From: an uncultured SAR116 cluster alpha proteobacterium
GTDB taxonomy: Bacteria > Pseudomonadota > Alphaproteobacteria > Puniceispirillales > Marisalimonadaceae
Assembly (NCBI GenBank): GCA_902618195.1
Contig: CACMZO010000001.1
Location: 114,025-178,024 of the forward strand
Length of the DNA: 64,000 bases
Direction of reading: 5' to 3'
Shown here: in pieces, positions 39,840 through 49,139 of the stretch
Position numbering within the stretch: the stretch's first letter is position 1
Layout: every line of letters begins with the position of its first letter
Made by a program: the position numbers and the translations under genes
The notes under the pieces: generated by a model
Seen by the model: the letters and a program-made list of their open reading frames with translations, nothing else
Told to the model about the DNA's origin: nothing
The model's database searches: none

Positions 39840-40817
39840 TTACTTCATTAAGCCCATTTCTTTTAGAGCTGGTCCAAATTCACCAACCATGAAGGCAATT
39901 TGCTTTCCCCAAGGCCCTGAAGGTTGAGGTGAAGTATTGTCTAGTCCAGAATTTGCTAAATAAGCTTGATACATTGAATGTTTCATTGCTTTAGCTATAC
40001 CTTTTTCAAGTGCTGCAACTCTAGCTTTGTCAACTCCAGCGTGAGTTACGAAACCTCTTGTTGTTGAAAGAACAAGATCAATTCCAAGAGATTTAGCTGT
40101 TTTAGCTTTTGGAATAGGAGCCATTGCGTTTTCACCTAATATTACAAGTGGACAAACATCTCCAGCTTCAACAGGTGCTGCTGCTTCAGATAAATTAAGT
40201 GTTCCTACATCTACTTCTCCTGCAACAAGTCTTGTAGCTAATTCTGCTCCACCCTTAAACGGGATATATTTAGGCATTTTTTGCCCTAGTTTTTTTGCCC
40301 ATAAATAAACTGTAATATGGTCAATTGTACCAGTATGAGTTCCTCCAAATGTCATTTTGTCACCCTTTTTCATTCCAGCAACAAAATCTTCAGGTGTTTT
40401 GTAAGGACTTTTTTTACAATTTACCATAAGAATTTGAGGGTCATTAGTACCTCTTGCTATTGGAGCCATATCACTAACTTTTAACTTAGTTTTACCCATA
40501 GCCATTGTAATAGCGTGTCCTACTGTAAAAGTTAATATTGTATTTCCATCTGCTGGTCTTGTCATAAAATAGTTCATTGCGGCGGCACCACCTCCACCTC
40601 TTTTATTGACAACAACCATGTCTTGTTTCAGAGTTCTTCTTGATCTTAACATCATCATTCTTGAGTTAACATCTGTTCCGCCACCAGCACCAGCATGAGT
40701 AACTACTTCTATGGCTGGTTTTTTGTCAGCAAAACTTGGAGCAGTAGTAAAGGCCACTAAACCGGTAAGAATGGTTAGACCTGATCCAATGCTCAAAAGT
40801 GTTTTTTTATTAATCAT
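39840..40817 (-). CDS. tctC: Tripartite tricarboxylate transporter substrate-binding protein
   Basis: Signal peptide; VVNKRGGGGAAAMNYFMTRPADGNTIL; KGGAELATRLVAGEVDVGTLNLSEA (Bug/TctC family). Confidence 0.92.
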   Translation of the reverse strand: MINKKTLLSIGSGLTILTGLVAFTTAPSFADKKPAIEVVTHAGAGGGTDVNSRMMMLRSRRTLKQDMVVVNKRGGGGAAAMNYFMTRPADGNTILTFTVGHAITMAMGKTKLKVSDMAPIARGTNDPQILMVNCKKSPYKTPEDFVAGMKKGDKMTFGGTHTGTIDHITVYLWAKKLGQKMPKYIPFKGGAELATRLVAGEVDVGTLNLSEAAAPVEAGDVCPLVILGENAMAPIPKAKTAKSLGIDLVLSTTRGFVTHAGVDKARVAALEKGIAKAMKHSMYQAYLANSGLDNTSPQPSGPWGKQIAFMVGEFGPALKEMGLMK

Positions 40818-40899
40818 TAATTCCTCCTGAGATTAATATGTATTAGTAACACTATTCAAAGTTAACTACTGAGAGTCAAGCAGCAATAAATTTCACTTG

Positions 40900-42471
40900 T
40901 TAATAATTTATAAAATTTGCTTTGAATATGTTGATATTTATAACTTCATCAATAGGTTTGTCTTGTCTTAAACGTTTAATTCTTGGGAAACGAAGCGCTA
41001 CTCCAGATTTATGTCTTTTACTAAAATCAACAGAATCAAATGCTATTTCAACTACAAATTTTTTTTCAACTTCTCTTACAGGACCATATTTATTTATGGT
41101 GTTATTTCTAACAAACTTATCCAAGATTTCTAATTCTTCATTATTAAAGCCAAAATATGCTTTGCAAATAGGAACTATATTGTTTTTATCCCAAATACCA
41201 AAAGTAAAATCTGAATAATATGAACTTCTTTTGCCATGTCCCCTTTGGGCATACATCATAACTGCATCTACAACTAAAGGTTCATTTTTCCATTTATACC
41301 AATAACCTTTTGGTCTTCCTGAAATGTAAGCACTATTTTTTCTTTTTATCATCAAACCTTCGTGTTCGCTTTTATTTAATTCATTGGACTTAATATTTGT
41401 GAGTTCTTCCCAAGTTTTAAATTTGAAAACTTCTGAAAGATCAAAAAATTTATTTTGCACTTTATCATGCCAATCGGATAAAATTTCTCGTCTTTTTGAA
41501 AAACCTAAGTTTCTTAAATCTCTGTTTTTTAAAAATAAAATGTCATAAAGTTTTACAAAGGCTGGAAAATTTTCTAAGTGAACTTTTGACACTTTTTTTC
41601 TATTTAATCTTTGTTGTAATTTATTAAATTTAAGAGGTGTAAAATCATTTCCAACTAAAAGTTCTCCGTCTAAAACAACTAAGTCATTTTCATTATTATG
41701 TATTTCTGGAAAAGTATGTGAAATATCATCCCCAGTTCGAGAGAAGATACTAATTTTGGATTTAAATAAAACTAATTGTACTCTTATTCCATCCCACTTC
41801 CATTCTGCTAAAAAATCCTCTGGTTTTAAGTTATTAAAATCTTTTTCTTCAATAGGGTGAGCCAGCATTAGAGGGTGAAATACTTTTTCAATCTTTATCT
41901 CAGGTTTACTGTCTTTTTCAAATATCCAACTAAACAATTTTATATATGGAGGGGTCACACCATGCCAAATTTGCTCAACTTCTGAGATCTCAATATTTGT
42001 ATTATGAATTAATGAAAGTTTTGTTAACCTTGTTGAAACACCTATTCTTAAACCACCAGATAAAAGTTTAATAAATGCCCATCTCTCATTTTCTGAAAAA
42101 ATTGAAAGATATTTTTTTATTAAGTTGGTTGTATTTGTAGTACTTGAACTTTCTAGTTCATTTATAATAAAGTTTAATTTTGGCACTGCACCTTTTTTTT
42201 TATAAGGCCAAATTAAAGCAATTGTTTCAGCAAGATCGCCAACATAATCATATGATAAATCAAATAATTCAGGATCAACTTCTTCTTTAATCATTTCTTT
42301 GATTTTTGAAATGGAAATATTTTTAATTTTCAAATTGCCTGTTAAAATTGCTAATGCCAATCCTCTGTCAGGATTTTCGGTATTTTTAAAATAATGGTTT
42401 AATAACTCAATTTTTCTGTTTCTTGATCTAGTAAGAATTAATTGATTAATTAATTGGCTAAACTCTCTCAA
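40900..42471 (-). CDS. ATP-dependent DNA ligase (DNA damage-response island type)
   Basis: EWKWDGIRVQLV motif I lysine; SRTGDDISHTFPEI; EGLMIKRKNSAYISGRPKGYWYKWK. Confidence 0.93.
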   Translation of the reverse strand: MREFSQLINQLILTRSRNRKIELLNHYFKNTENPDRGLALAILTGNLKIKNISISKIKEMIKEEVDPELFDLSYDYVGDLAETIALIWPYKKKGAVPKLNFIINELESSSTTNTTNLIKKYLSIFSENERWAFIKLLSGGLRIGVSTRLTKLSLIHNTNIEISEVEQIWHGVTPPYIKLFSWIFEKDSKPEIKIEKVFHPLMLAHPIEEKDFNNLKPEDFLAEWKWDGIRVQLVLFKSKISIFSRTGDDISHTFPEIHNNENDLVVLDGELLVGNDFTPLKFNKLQQRLNRKKVSKVHLENFPAFVKLYDILFLKNRDLRNLGFSKRREILSDWHDKVQNKFFDLSEVFKFKTWEELTNIKSNELNKSEHEGLMIKRKNSAYISGRPKGYWYKWKNEPLVVDAVMMYAQRGHGKRSSYYSDFTFGIWDKNNIVPICKAYFGFNNEELEILDKFVRNNTINKYGPVREVEKKFVVEIAFDSVDFSKRHKSGVALRFPRIKRLRQDKPIDEVININIFKANFINY

Positions 42472-43463
42472 ATTTCTTCTCCACTATCATCTCTACCTTG
42501 AATTGATAATGCAGATGCTTTTAAGCCTCTTTTTTTACACCAATGTACTAAAGCTTCTTCTCGACCATGTGTTACTAAAATATTTTTTGCTAAACTATTA
42601 TTTATATTCGATGTTAATTCATTCCAATCAGCATGATCTGATATTAATAAAGGTAATTCAACCAAACTCTGTTTCGCTCTTTGTTTTACTAACATCCATC
42701 CAGAAGCGTGAGACAATATAGGGTCTATAAATCTTCTTGACCAGGTTGATTTTAGAGCTGAAGGTGGTGCTAAGATAATCTTTCCATTAAAATCTTTTTT
42801 TTCACTTTTAATAAGAGCCTTGGATAAATTTCCTAAATTTATTCCAGACTCAATATAATAATCACAAATCTTCTCTAATGCTCCATGGATAAAAATAGTT
42901 TCATCATATCCTTTATTTCTTAATAATTTAATTAAACGTTGGGCTTTTCCAAGGGCATAAACACCAATTAAATGTGGACGATTTGAAAAATTTTTTAATG
43001 AATTAATTAATTTATTTATTTCAACTTCTGGATCTGAATGTTGAAATATAGGTAGGCCAAATGTAGCTTCAGTTACTAACGTATCGCATGTGACTGGTCT
43101 AAAGTTTTCGCAAGTATCATCTTTCGTTATTTTAAAATCACCAGTAAAATTTATTTTATCTTTCCGATATTCAAGTAAAACTTGAGCACTTCCTAATATA
43201 TGCCCAGCTGGAAAAAAAGTAACTTTCACACCATTAACATTTAATGGAGAATTAAATGATAATTCTTGAAAATTATTTGCACAATTCTCACCATATCTAA
43301 TTTTCATAATTTCTATTGTATGTTTTGTTGCAAGAACATTATTATGCCCAGGCTTTGCATGGTCAGCATGAGCATGAGTTATGATTGCATTTTCAACTGG
43401 AAAAATTGGATCAATAAAGGTATTTATAGGTACTATTTGTAAATGTTTATTAACCCAATCCAT
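42468..43463 (-). CDS. Ligase-associated DNA exonuclease (metallo-beta-lactamase fold)
   Basis: ITHAHADHAKPGH HxHxDH motif; FFPAGHILGSAQVLLEY; ATGA overlap with the ligase gene. Confidence 0.9.
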   Translation of the reverse strand: MDWVNKHLQIVPINTFIDPIFPVENAIITHAHADHAKPGHNNVLATKHTIEIMKIRYGENCANNFQELSFNSPLNVNGVKVTFFPAGHILGSAQVLLEYRKDKINFTGDFKITKDDTCENFRPVTCDTLVTEATFGLPIFQHSDPEVEINKLINSLKNFSNRPHLIGVYALGKAQRLIKLLRNKGYDETIFIHGALEKICDYYIESGINLGNLSKALIKSEKKDFNGKIILAPPSALKSTWSRRFIDPILSHASGWMLVKQRAKQSLVELPLLISDHADWNELTSNINNSLAKNILVTHGREEALVHWCKKRGLKASALSIQGRDDSGEEI

Positions 43464-43480
43464 ATTTTTTATATATCATT

Positions 43481-45904
43481 ATGATACCAAAATTAAAGTC
43501 TCATCCTATTACTAAATGGTTAAATAAAAATGGTTGGAGTTACCACAAACACCAAATTGTTACACTAGAAGAGACTTCAAAAGGATATGACATATTGCTA
43601 ATTGCACCAACAGGAGGTGGAAAAACTCTTGCTGGATTTATGCCGGCAATTACAGATTTAATTGAAAAAAAATATAAAGATAATTTTCTACATACGCTTT
43701 ATATTTCACCACTAAAAGCACTTACTGTTGATGTACAAAGAAATTTGGTTCAACCAATAAATGACCAATCTTTAAATATTTCTGTTGAGACGAGAACTGG
43801 TGATACTCCATACGTAAAAAAAAGAAGGCAAAAGACATCGCCACCTCAAATGCTTATGACAACTCCTGAGTCTTTTGCTTTGTTGATGTCAGATGAAAAT
43901 GCTGAAGATTATTTTAAAAATATTAAATTTTTAATTATTGATGAAATTCATACATTGATAAATTCTAAAAGAGGCGATTTATTATCACTTAATATAGCAA
44001 GATTAAATGAATTAGCTTCGAATTATACTAAAATTGGGTTATCGGCTACTATTAAAGATAAAGAAAATGTTTTGAACTTTTTATCTCAAAATAAACAAAA
44101 AAAAATTATCGATATTCCATCTTTAAATAAGCCAAAAGTAGAAATTTTAATGTCTGAAAACAGAATACCTTGGTCAGGTCATATGGCAACCTATTCTATC
44201 AGAACATTATATTCAAAAATTGAAAAAGCAGAAATGAGTATAATTTTTGTTAATACTAGAGCTCAAGCCGAGTTAATTTTTCATAATTTATGGCTTGAAA
44301 ATAAATCTAATTTGAAAATAGCTGTTCATCACGGAAGCCTTGAAAGAGAAATAAGAAGAAAAGTCGAACAGAAAATGTCCAAAGGAGAGATTGATTGTGT
44401 GGTTGCAACAAGTTCCTTAGATCTCGGAATTGATTGGGCAAAAATAGACTTAGTTATTCAAGTTGGTGCTCCAAAAGGTGTTTCAAGATTATTACAAAGA
44501 ATTGGCAGAAGTAATCATACTTTAAATAAGCCATCAAAGGCTTTATTAGTTCCAGGAAATAGATTTGAATATCTTGAATGTTTAGCTGCTATAGAAGCTA
44601 TAAAAGAAAACATCATAGATGGAGATAATTTAAAATCTGGTAGTCTTGATGTTTTAGCTCAGCATATATTAGGTGTTGCCTGTAGCAATCCATTTGATAA
44701 AACCAAACTTTATAAAAATGTTAAAACCGCTTGGCCTTACAGAAAACTCTCAATAGAAGATTTTACTCAAACTTTGGAGTTTGTTCAAAACGGTGGTTAT
44801 TCACTTAGACAATATCAGAAATACTCTAAAATCGGATTAAATAAAAATAATCACTTTGCAATCAGAAATAAGACAGTTAGACAGAAGTACAAGATGAATA
44901 TTGGCACTATTGTTGAATCGTATATGCTTAAAGTGAAGCTTCGAAATAAAACCTTAGGTAATATAGAAGAATGGTTCATTGAAGGTTTGACTGAAGGTGA
45001 TACTTTTCTGTTTGGAGGGAAAGTTTTAAAGTTTTTAAATATATCAGAGAAGGGAGTTCATGTAGCTTTAACAAAAGATAAAAGGCCTAAAATACCATCT
45101 TACGCTGGGGGAAGAATGCCTCTAACTTCTGAGTTGGCGTTACAAGTGAAAAAGTTAATAAGCAAAAAACAGTCTTTAAATAGTTATCCTGAACAGATAA
45201 AAGATTGGTTAATTTTACAATCTCAAAAGTCAATTTTACCAATGCATGATAAAGTTTTAATTGAAACTTTTCCTAGAAAAATGGGGAATAAAAAAAGACA
45301 TTTTTTAATTTGTTATGCCTTTGAAGGAAGAAATGTTCATCAGACTTTAGGTTTTTTAATTTCGAAGAGAATGCAAAGATATAATCTTAAACCACTTGGA
45401 TTTGTTGCAACTGACTATGCACTCGCTATTTGGAGCATGAAGGAAATTAATGACATTAAATCCTTATTTAATGAAGATTTAATGATAAGCGATTTGTATG
45501 AATGGTTAGATGACACTCCATTAATGAAAAAAAATTTTAGAGATGCATCGATTATTTCAGGATTAATCGAAAGAAAAATGCCTGGTTTGACAAAAACATC
45601 GAAGCAAATTTTATTTAATACAGACTTGATTTATGATGTACTAAAGAAACATGAAGGTAACCACTTGCTTCTTAAAGTTGCTAAAGAAGATTCATTAAAT
45701 GGTTTGATTTCAATTGATAGGTTAGGCAAACTAATGAAAAGAATTCAAAATAAAATTTTATTTAAAAAATTAAAAAAAATATCCCCATTAGCAGTACCTC
45801 TTTTGCTTGAAATAAATAGAGAAACAATTAATAAAGATGAGCTTAATGAATATTATTTGGAAGAATTTGAAAATGAATTACTTAGTGAAATTGGTTTTTC
45901 ATGA
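43481..45904 (+). CDS. Ligase-associated DEXH-box DNA helicase (Lhr-like)
   Basis: LLIAPTGGGKTLAGFMPAI; IIDEIHTL; SSLDLGIDWAKIDLVIQVGAPKGVSRLLQRIGRSNH. Confidence 0.93.
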   Translation: MIPKLKSHPITKWLNKNGWSYHKHQIVTLEETSKGYDILLIAPTGGGKTLAGFMPAITDLIEKKYKDNFLHTLYISPLKALTVDVQRNLVQPINDQSLNISVETRTGDTPYVKKRRQKTSPPQMLMTTPESFALLMSDENAEDYFKNIKFLIIDEIHTLINSKRGDLLSLNIARLNELASNYTKIGLSATIKDKENVLNFLSQNKQKKIIDIPSLNKPKVEILMSENRIPWSGHMATYSIRTLYSKIEKAEMSIIFVNTRAQAELIFHNLWLENKSNLKIAVHHGSLEREIRRKVEQKMSKGEIDCVVATSSLDLGIDWAKIDLVIQVGAPKGVSRLLQRIGRSNHTLNKPSKALLVPGNRFEYLECLAAIEAIKENIIDGDNLKSGSLDVLAQHILGVACSNPFDKTKLYKNVKTAWPYRKLSIEDFTQTLEFVQNGGYSLRQYQKYSKIGLNKNNHFAIRNKTVRQKYKMNIGTIVESYMLKVKLRNKTLGNIEEWFIEGLTEGDTFLFGGKVLKFLNISEKGVHVALTKDKRPKIPSYAGGRMPLTSELALQVKKLISKKQSLNSYPEQIKDWLILQSQKSILPMHDKVLIETFPRKMGNKKRHFLICYAFEGRNVHQTLGFLISKRMQRYNLKPLGFVATDYALAIWSMKEINDIKSLFNEDLMISDLYEWLDDTPLMKKNFRDASIISGLIERKMPGLTKTSKQILFNTDLIYDVLKKHEGNHLLLKVAKEDSLNGLISIDRLGKLMKRIQNKILFKKLKKISPLAVPLLLEINRETINKDELNEYYLEEFENELLSEIGFS

Positions 45905-46572
45905 AAAAATTAGAGTTTTGTCAAAATACATTTGATATAGATCCACACGGAATTCTCATTTGGTCAAAGCTTAATACTGCAATTGTTTCAGATTTACATT
46001 TAGAAAAAGGCTCAAGTTACGCTAAGTATGGGCAATATATTCCTCCATATGACAGTTTAGAAACATTAATCAAATTAGAAAAAATTTTATCAAACTATGT
46101 GATTAAAAAAATTATTTTTTTAGGCGATACTTTTCACGATAAAAATTCACTAAATAGAATGAATATTAAAACTCAAAAGAAATTAAAATCATTAACTAAT
46201 ATTTATGAATTCATTTTAATTGAGGGAAATCATGATAAAAATATAATGTATGAAATACCAAGTCATAAAATTTTACGATTAAATGATATTGAGTTTATTC
46301 ATGAAGCAATTGTTGACGATAGACATCAGATTTCTGGACATTATCACCCAACTTTATCTGTCAAATTGAATGGAAAAAGAGTAACTGAAAAATGTATCTT
46401 ACAAACTGAAAGAAAATTAATTCTTCCTTCATTTGGAAAATATACTGGAGGGCTTTCGATTAATAATAAAATCTTTAAGCCTTATTTAAAATCTGGTTTT
46501 AATGCATATATATGTAATGAAAAAAATGTATATAAATTTTCTTCATCAGATTTGAAAAAAAATGTTAAATGA
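45901..46572 (+). CDS. pdeM: Ligase-associated DNA damage response endonuclease PdeM
   Basis: VSDLHLEKGSSYAKYGQYIPPYDS; LGDTFHD; EGNHDKN; SGHYHPT metallophosphatase motifs; position next to the Lhr-like helicase. Confidence 0.88.
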   Translation: MKKLEFCQNTFDIDPHGILIWSKLNTAIVSDLHLEKGSSYAKYGQYIPPYDSLETLIKLEKILSNYVIKKIIFLGDTFHDKNSLNRMNIKTQKKLKSLTNIYEFILIEGNHDKNIMYEIPSHKILRLNDIEFIHEAIVDDRHQISGHYHPTLSVKLNGKRVTEKCILQTERKLILPSFGKYTGGLSINNKIFKPYLKSGFNAYICNEKNVYKFSSSDLKKNVK

Positions 46573-46774
46573 AAAGTATTTAAATAAAGTAATTGATTTT
46601 GCTTGGGCAGATGAAATAAGTTTTGATTCAATTAAAGAACAAACTGGGTTAAACGAAAAGCAGGTTATAAAATTGATGAGAAGTAATCTCAAGCCTAGAA
46701 GTTTTAAACTTTGGCGTGAAAGAGTATCTGGAAGAAAATCCAAACATAGTAAAATAAATAATATTTATAGATGA
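46562..46774 (+). CDS. TIGR03643/DUF2805 family small protein
   Basis: VIDFAWADEISFDSIKEQTGLNEKQVIKLMRSNLKPRSFKLWRERVSGRKSKH. Confidence 0.75.
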   Translation: MLNEKYLNKVIDFAWADEISFDSIKEQTGLNEKQVIKLMRSNLKPRSFKLWRERVSGRKSKHSKINNIYR

Positions 46775-46778
46775 TTTA

Positions 46779-47336
46779 GTGGAAAATATTTTAAAAAAAT
46801 ACAATGCGATTGGAATTAGTATTCCAAAATTTATGATTAAATGGATGAGGTCAAACCACGCTGGAGAAACAGGAGCAGTTTGGATTTACAAAGGTGCAAG
46901 TTGTATTTTTTGGAATAAAGAAATACTGAAGATGTCAAAAGAACACATTTTTACCGAAACCAATCATCTGATAGTTATGGAAAATCTTTTAACCTCTAAT
47001 GAAAAAAGCAAATTACTTTTTTTATGGAGAATTATGGGTTTTGTTTTAGGATTTTTGTCAGCAATGTTTGGTTATAAATTTTTTTGCATTACCGTAGATG
47101 CAGTCGAAACTTTTGTTGAGAAGCATTACAATGAACAAATTGAATATTTATTAAACAATAATCTAAATTATAAGTTAGCAATGGTTTTAAAGAAATGCTG
47201 TGATGAAGAAATAGAACACCAGCAAGATGCAAGATCAAAGGTATTAGAGAAAGATGAGGGTAAAATTACTAACTTTTGGAAAAAAATTGTTGGGTCAGGC
47301 TCTAATATGGCAGTAAATGTTTCAAAGTTGGTTTAA
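46779..47336 (+). CDS. coq7: Demethoxyubiquinone hydroxylase family protein (Coq7, diiron)
   Basis: MRSNHAGETGAVWIYKG; ETNH; VDAVETFVEKHYNEQIEYL; CDEEIEHQQDA diiron ligand pattern; GTG start. Confidence 0.88.
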   Translation: MENILKKYNAIGISIPKFMIKWMRSNHAGETGAVWIYKGASCIFWNKEILKMSKEHIFTETNHLIVMENLLTSNEKSKLLFLWRIMGFVLGFLSAMFGYKFFCITVDAVETFVEKHYNEQIEYLLNNNLNYKLAMVLKKCCDEEIEHQQDARSKVLEKDEGKITNFWKKIVGSGSNMAVNVSKLV

Positions 47337-47340
47337 TAAT

Positions 47341-47709
47341 ATGATAAAAGTTCTTTATGATGGTAAGTGTGGATTATGTAATAAAGAGATAAGTTATTAT
47401 AAAAAAATTGCCAATAATAAAAAGTTTAAATGGTTAGATATTGCTAATAACCCTAAAGATTTAAAAGAATTTAATATTAAACAATCAGACGCACTTTTGT
47501 ATCTGCATGCATTTGATTCTAAAAATAAACAATATATTGGAGTTGATGCCTTTATTTTAATTTGGAAAAATCTAACTTACTGGAAATTTTTAGCTTTTAT
47601 TGCGTCTCTGCCAATAATTAAAAGTTTATTGTCTATAATCTATAAGAAATTTGCTTATTATAGATTTAATAAATTAGAACATTGTATTGTAAGTAAGAAT
47701 AATGCTTAA
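47341..47709 (+). CDS. DCC-family thiol-disulfide oxidoreductase (DUF393)
   Basis: MIKVLYDGKCGLCNKEISYYKK with CxxC-type N-terminus; ATG at 47341 (ORF track starts at 47317). Confidence 0.8.
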   Translation: MIKVLYDGKCGLCNKEISYYKKIANNKKFKWLDIANNPKDLKEFNIKQSDALLYLHAFDSKNKQYIGVDAFILIWKNLTYWKFLAFIASLPIIKSLLSIIYKKFAYYRFNKLEHCIVSKNNA

Positions 47710-47881
47710 CAAAATAAAATATAAACTATTTGGAAAGTTTCAAAATAAAAAACGTTTAGAACAAATGAAAAAAAATCCATTTAAAAGAGTTGATTCGCAG
47801 AAAATGACTGATATTGAAAAAATGGATAAAGGTTTTAATGGCAAAACTTATTCTATAAATGGTATGGATATAGATTTTTAA
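47702..47881 (+). CDS. Small hypothetical protein (59 aa), not in the supplied ORF track
   Basis: ATG 47702 overlaps the 3' end of the DCC gene; translation MLNKIKYKLFGKFQNKKRLEQMKKNPFKRVDSQKMTDIEKMDKGFNGKTYSINGMDIDF*. Confidence 0.55.
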   Translation: MLNKIKYKLFGKFQNKKRLEQMKKNPFKRVDSQKMTDIEKMDKGFNGKTYSINGMDIDF

Positions 47882-47952
47882 CCAGGAAAACTAATTTTTT
47901 GATTTTAAAGTGATTTTTAGTTAAGTTATAAAAAGTTTTAAGAGGAAAAATA

Positions 47953-49095
47953 ATGATAAAATATATTATAAGTATAATTGCAATACTCGGTTTATTTATA
48001 AACTCTGTTTTTGCTGGTGGACATAAAAAAATAAAAGTTGGTATGATTACCACTTTATCTGGAGGAGGTTCAGGTCTTGGAATTGACGTCAGAGATGGTT
48101 TTTTATTAGCTGTTAAAGGCGATAAACATTTTGAGGTTATTGTAAAGGACGATCAAAGAAAACCGGACATTGCGGTTCAAATTGCAGATAAAATGATACA
48201 GTCAGATAAAGTAGATGTTCTTACTGGAATTATATGGTCAAATTTAGCGATGGCAGTGGTGCCTGCTGCAGTTAAACAAGGAAAATTCTATTTGTCTCCG
48301 AATGCAGGGCCTTCTAAACTAGCAGGTAAAGGTTGTCATAAAAATTATTTTAACGTTGCTTGGCAAAATGATAATTTGCATGAAGCAGCTGGTGGATATG
48401 GAAATGCTGCTGGGTATAAAAACTCATTTATACTTGCGCCTAACTATCCAGCAGGTAAGGATGCGTTAACAGGATACAAAAGATTTTTTAAAGGCAAAAT
48501 TGAAAAAGAATTATATACCAAACTTGGTCAAAAAGACTATGCAGCAGAAATTGCTCAAATAAGGTCATCTAAAGCTGATAGTATCTTCTTCTTTTTACCT
48601 GGCGGTATGGGTATTTCATTTATGAAACAATTATCTCAATCAGGTATAAATCTTCCAGTCATTGGACCAGCCTTTTCATTTGACCAAGGTATTTTAAAAG
48701 CTGTTGGTGATGCTGCTCTAGGTGTTAAAAACACCTCTCAATGGTCAAAAGATCTTGACAATAAAGCTAATAAGAAATTCGTTCAAGATTTTCAAAAAGA
48801 GTATGGACGATTACCATCTTTATATGCATCTCAGGGATATGATACTGGGAAATTGTTAATTTCTGCTCTAAATGTAGCAGACGTTAAAGACCAAGATAAA
48901 TTCAGAAGTGCATTGAAAAATGCTAATTTTGAAAGTACCCGTGGTTCATTTAGATTTGATACTAATCAACATCCTATTCAAGACATCTATGTGAGAGAAG
49001 TGATCAAGGAGGGAAAAATTTTAACGAATAAAATTATTTCAACCGGGCTTAAAAATAGATCAAACGCTTACGTTAAAGATTGTCCTTTGAAATAA
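47953..49095 (+). CDS. ABC transporter substrate-binding protein (Liv/HAAT family)
   Basis: Signal peptide; KIKVGMITTLSGGGSGLGIDVRDGFLLAVKG; DQRKPDIAVQIADKMIQSDKVDVLTGIIWSN. Confidence 0.92.
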   Translation: MIKYIISIIAILGLFINSVFAGGHKKIKVGMITTLSGGGSGLGIDVRDGFLLAVKGDKHFEVIVKDDQRKPDIAVQIADKMIQSDKVDVLTGIIWSNLAMAVVPAAVKQGKFYLSPNAGPSKLAGKGCHKNYFNVAWQNDNLHEAAGGYGNAAGYKNSFILAPNYPAGKDALTGYKRFFKGKIEKELYTKLGQKDYAAEIAQIRSSKADSIFFFLPGGMGISFMKQLSQSGINLPVIGPAFSFDQGILKAVGDAALGVKNTSQWSKDLDNKANKKFVQDFQKEYGRLPSLYASQGYDTGKLLISALNVADVKDQDKFRSALKNANFESTRGSFRFDTNQHPIQDIYVREVIKEGKILTNKIISTGLKNRSNAYVKDCPLK

Positions 49096-49102
49096 GAAAA
49101 TA

Positions 49103-49131
49103 AATAAGTGAGTTTTATTGACTCACTTATT
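49103..49131 (+). promoter_or_regulatory. Intercistronic stem-loop between SBP gene and livH
   Basis: AATAAGTGAGT-TTTATTG-ACTCACTTATT, 11-bp perfect stem, 7-nt loop; ends 8 nt before the livH ATG at 49140. Confidence 0.8.
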
Positions 49132-49139
49132 CTCATCAC

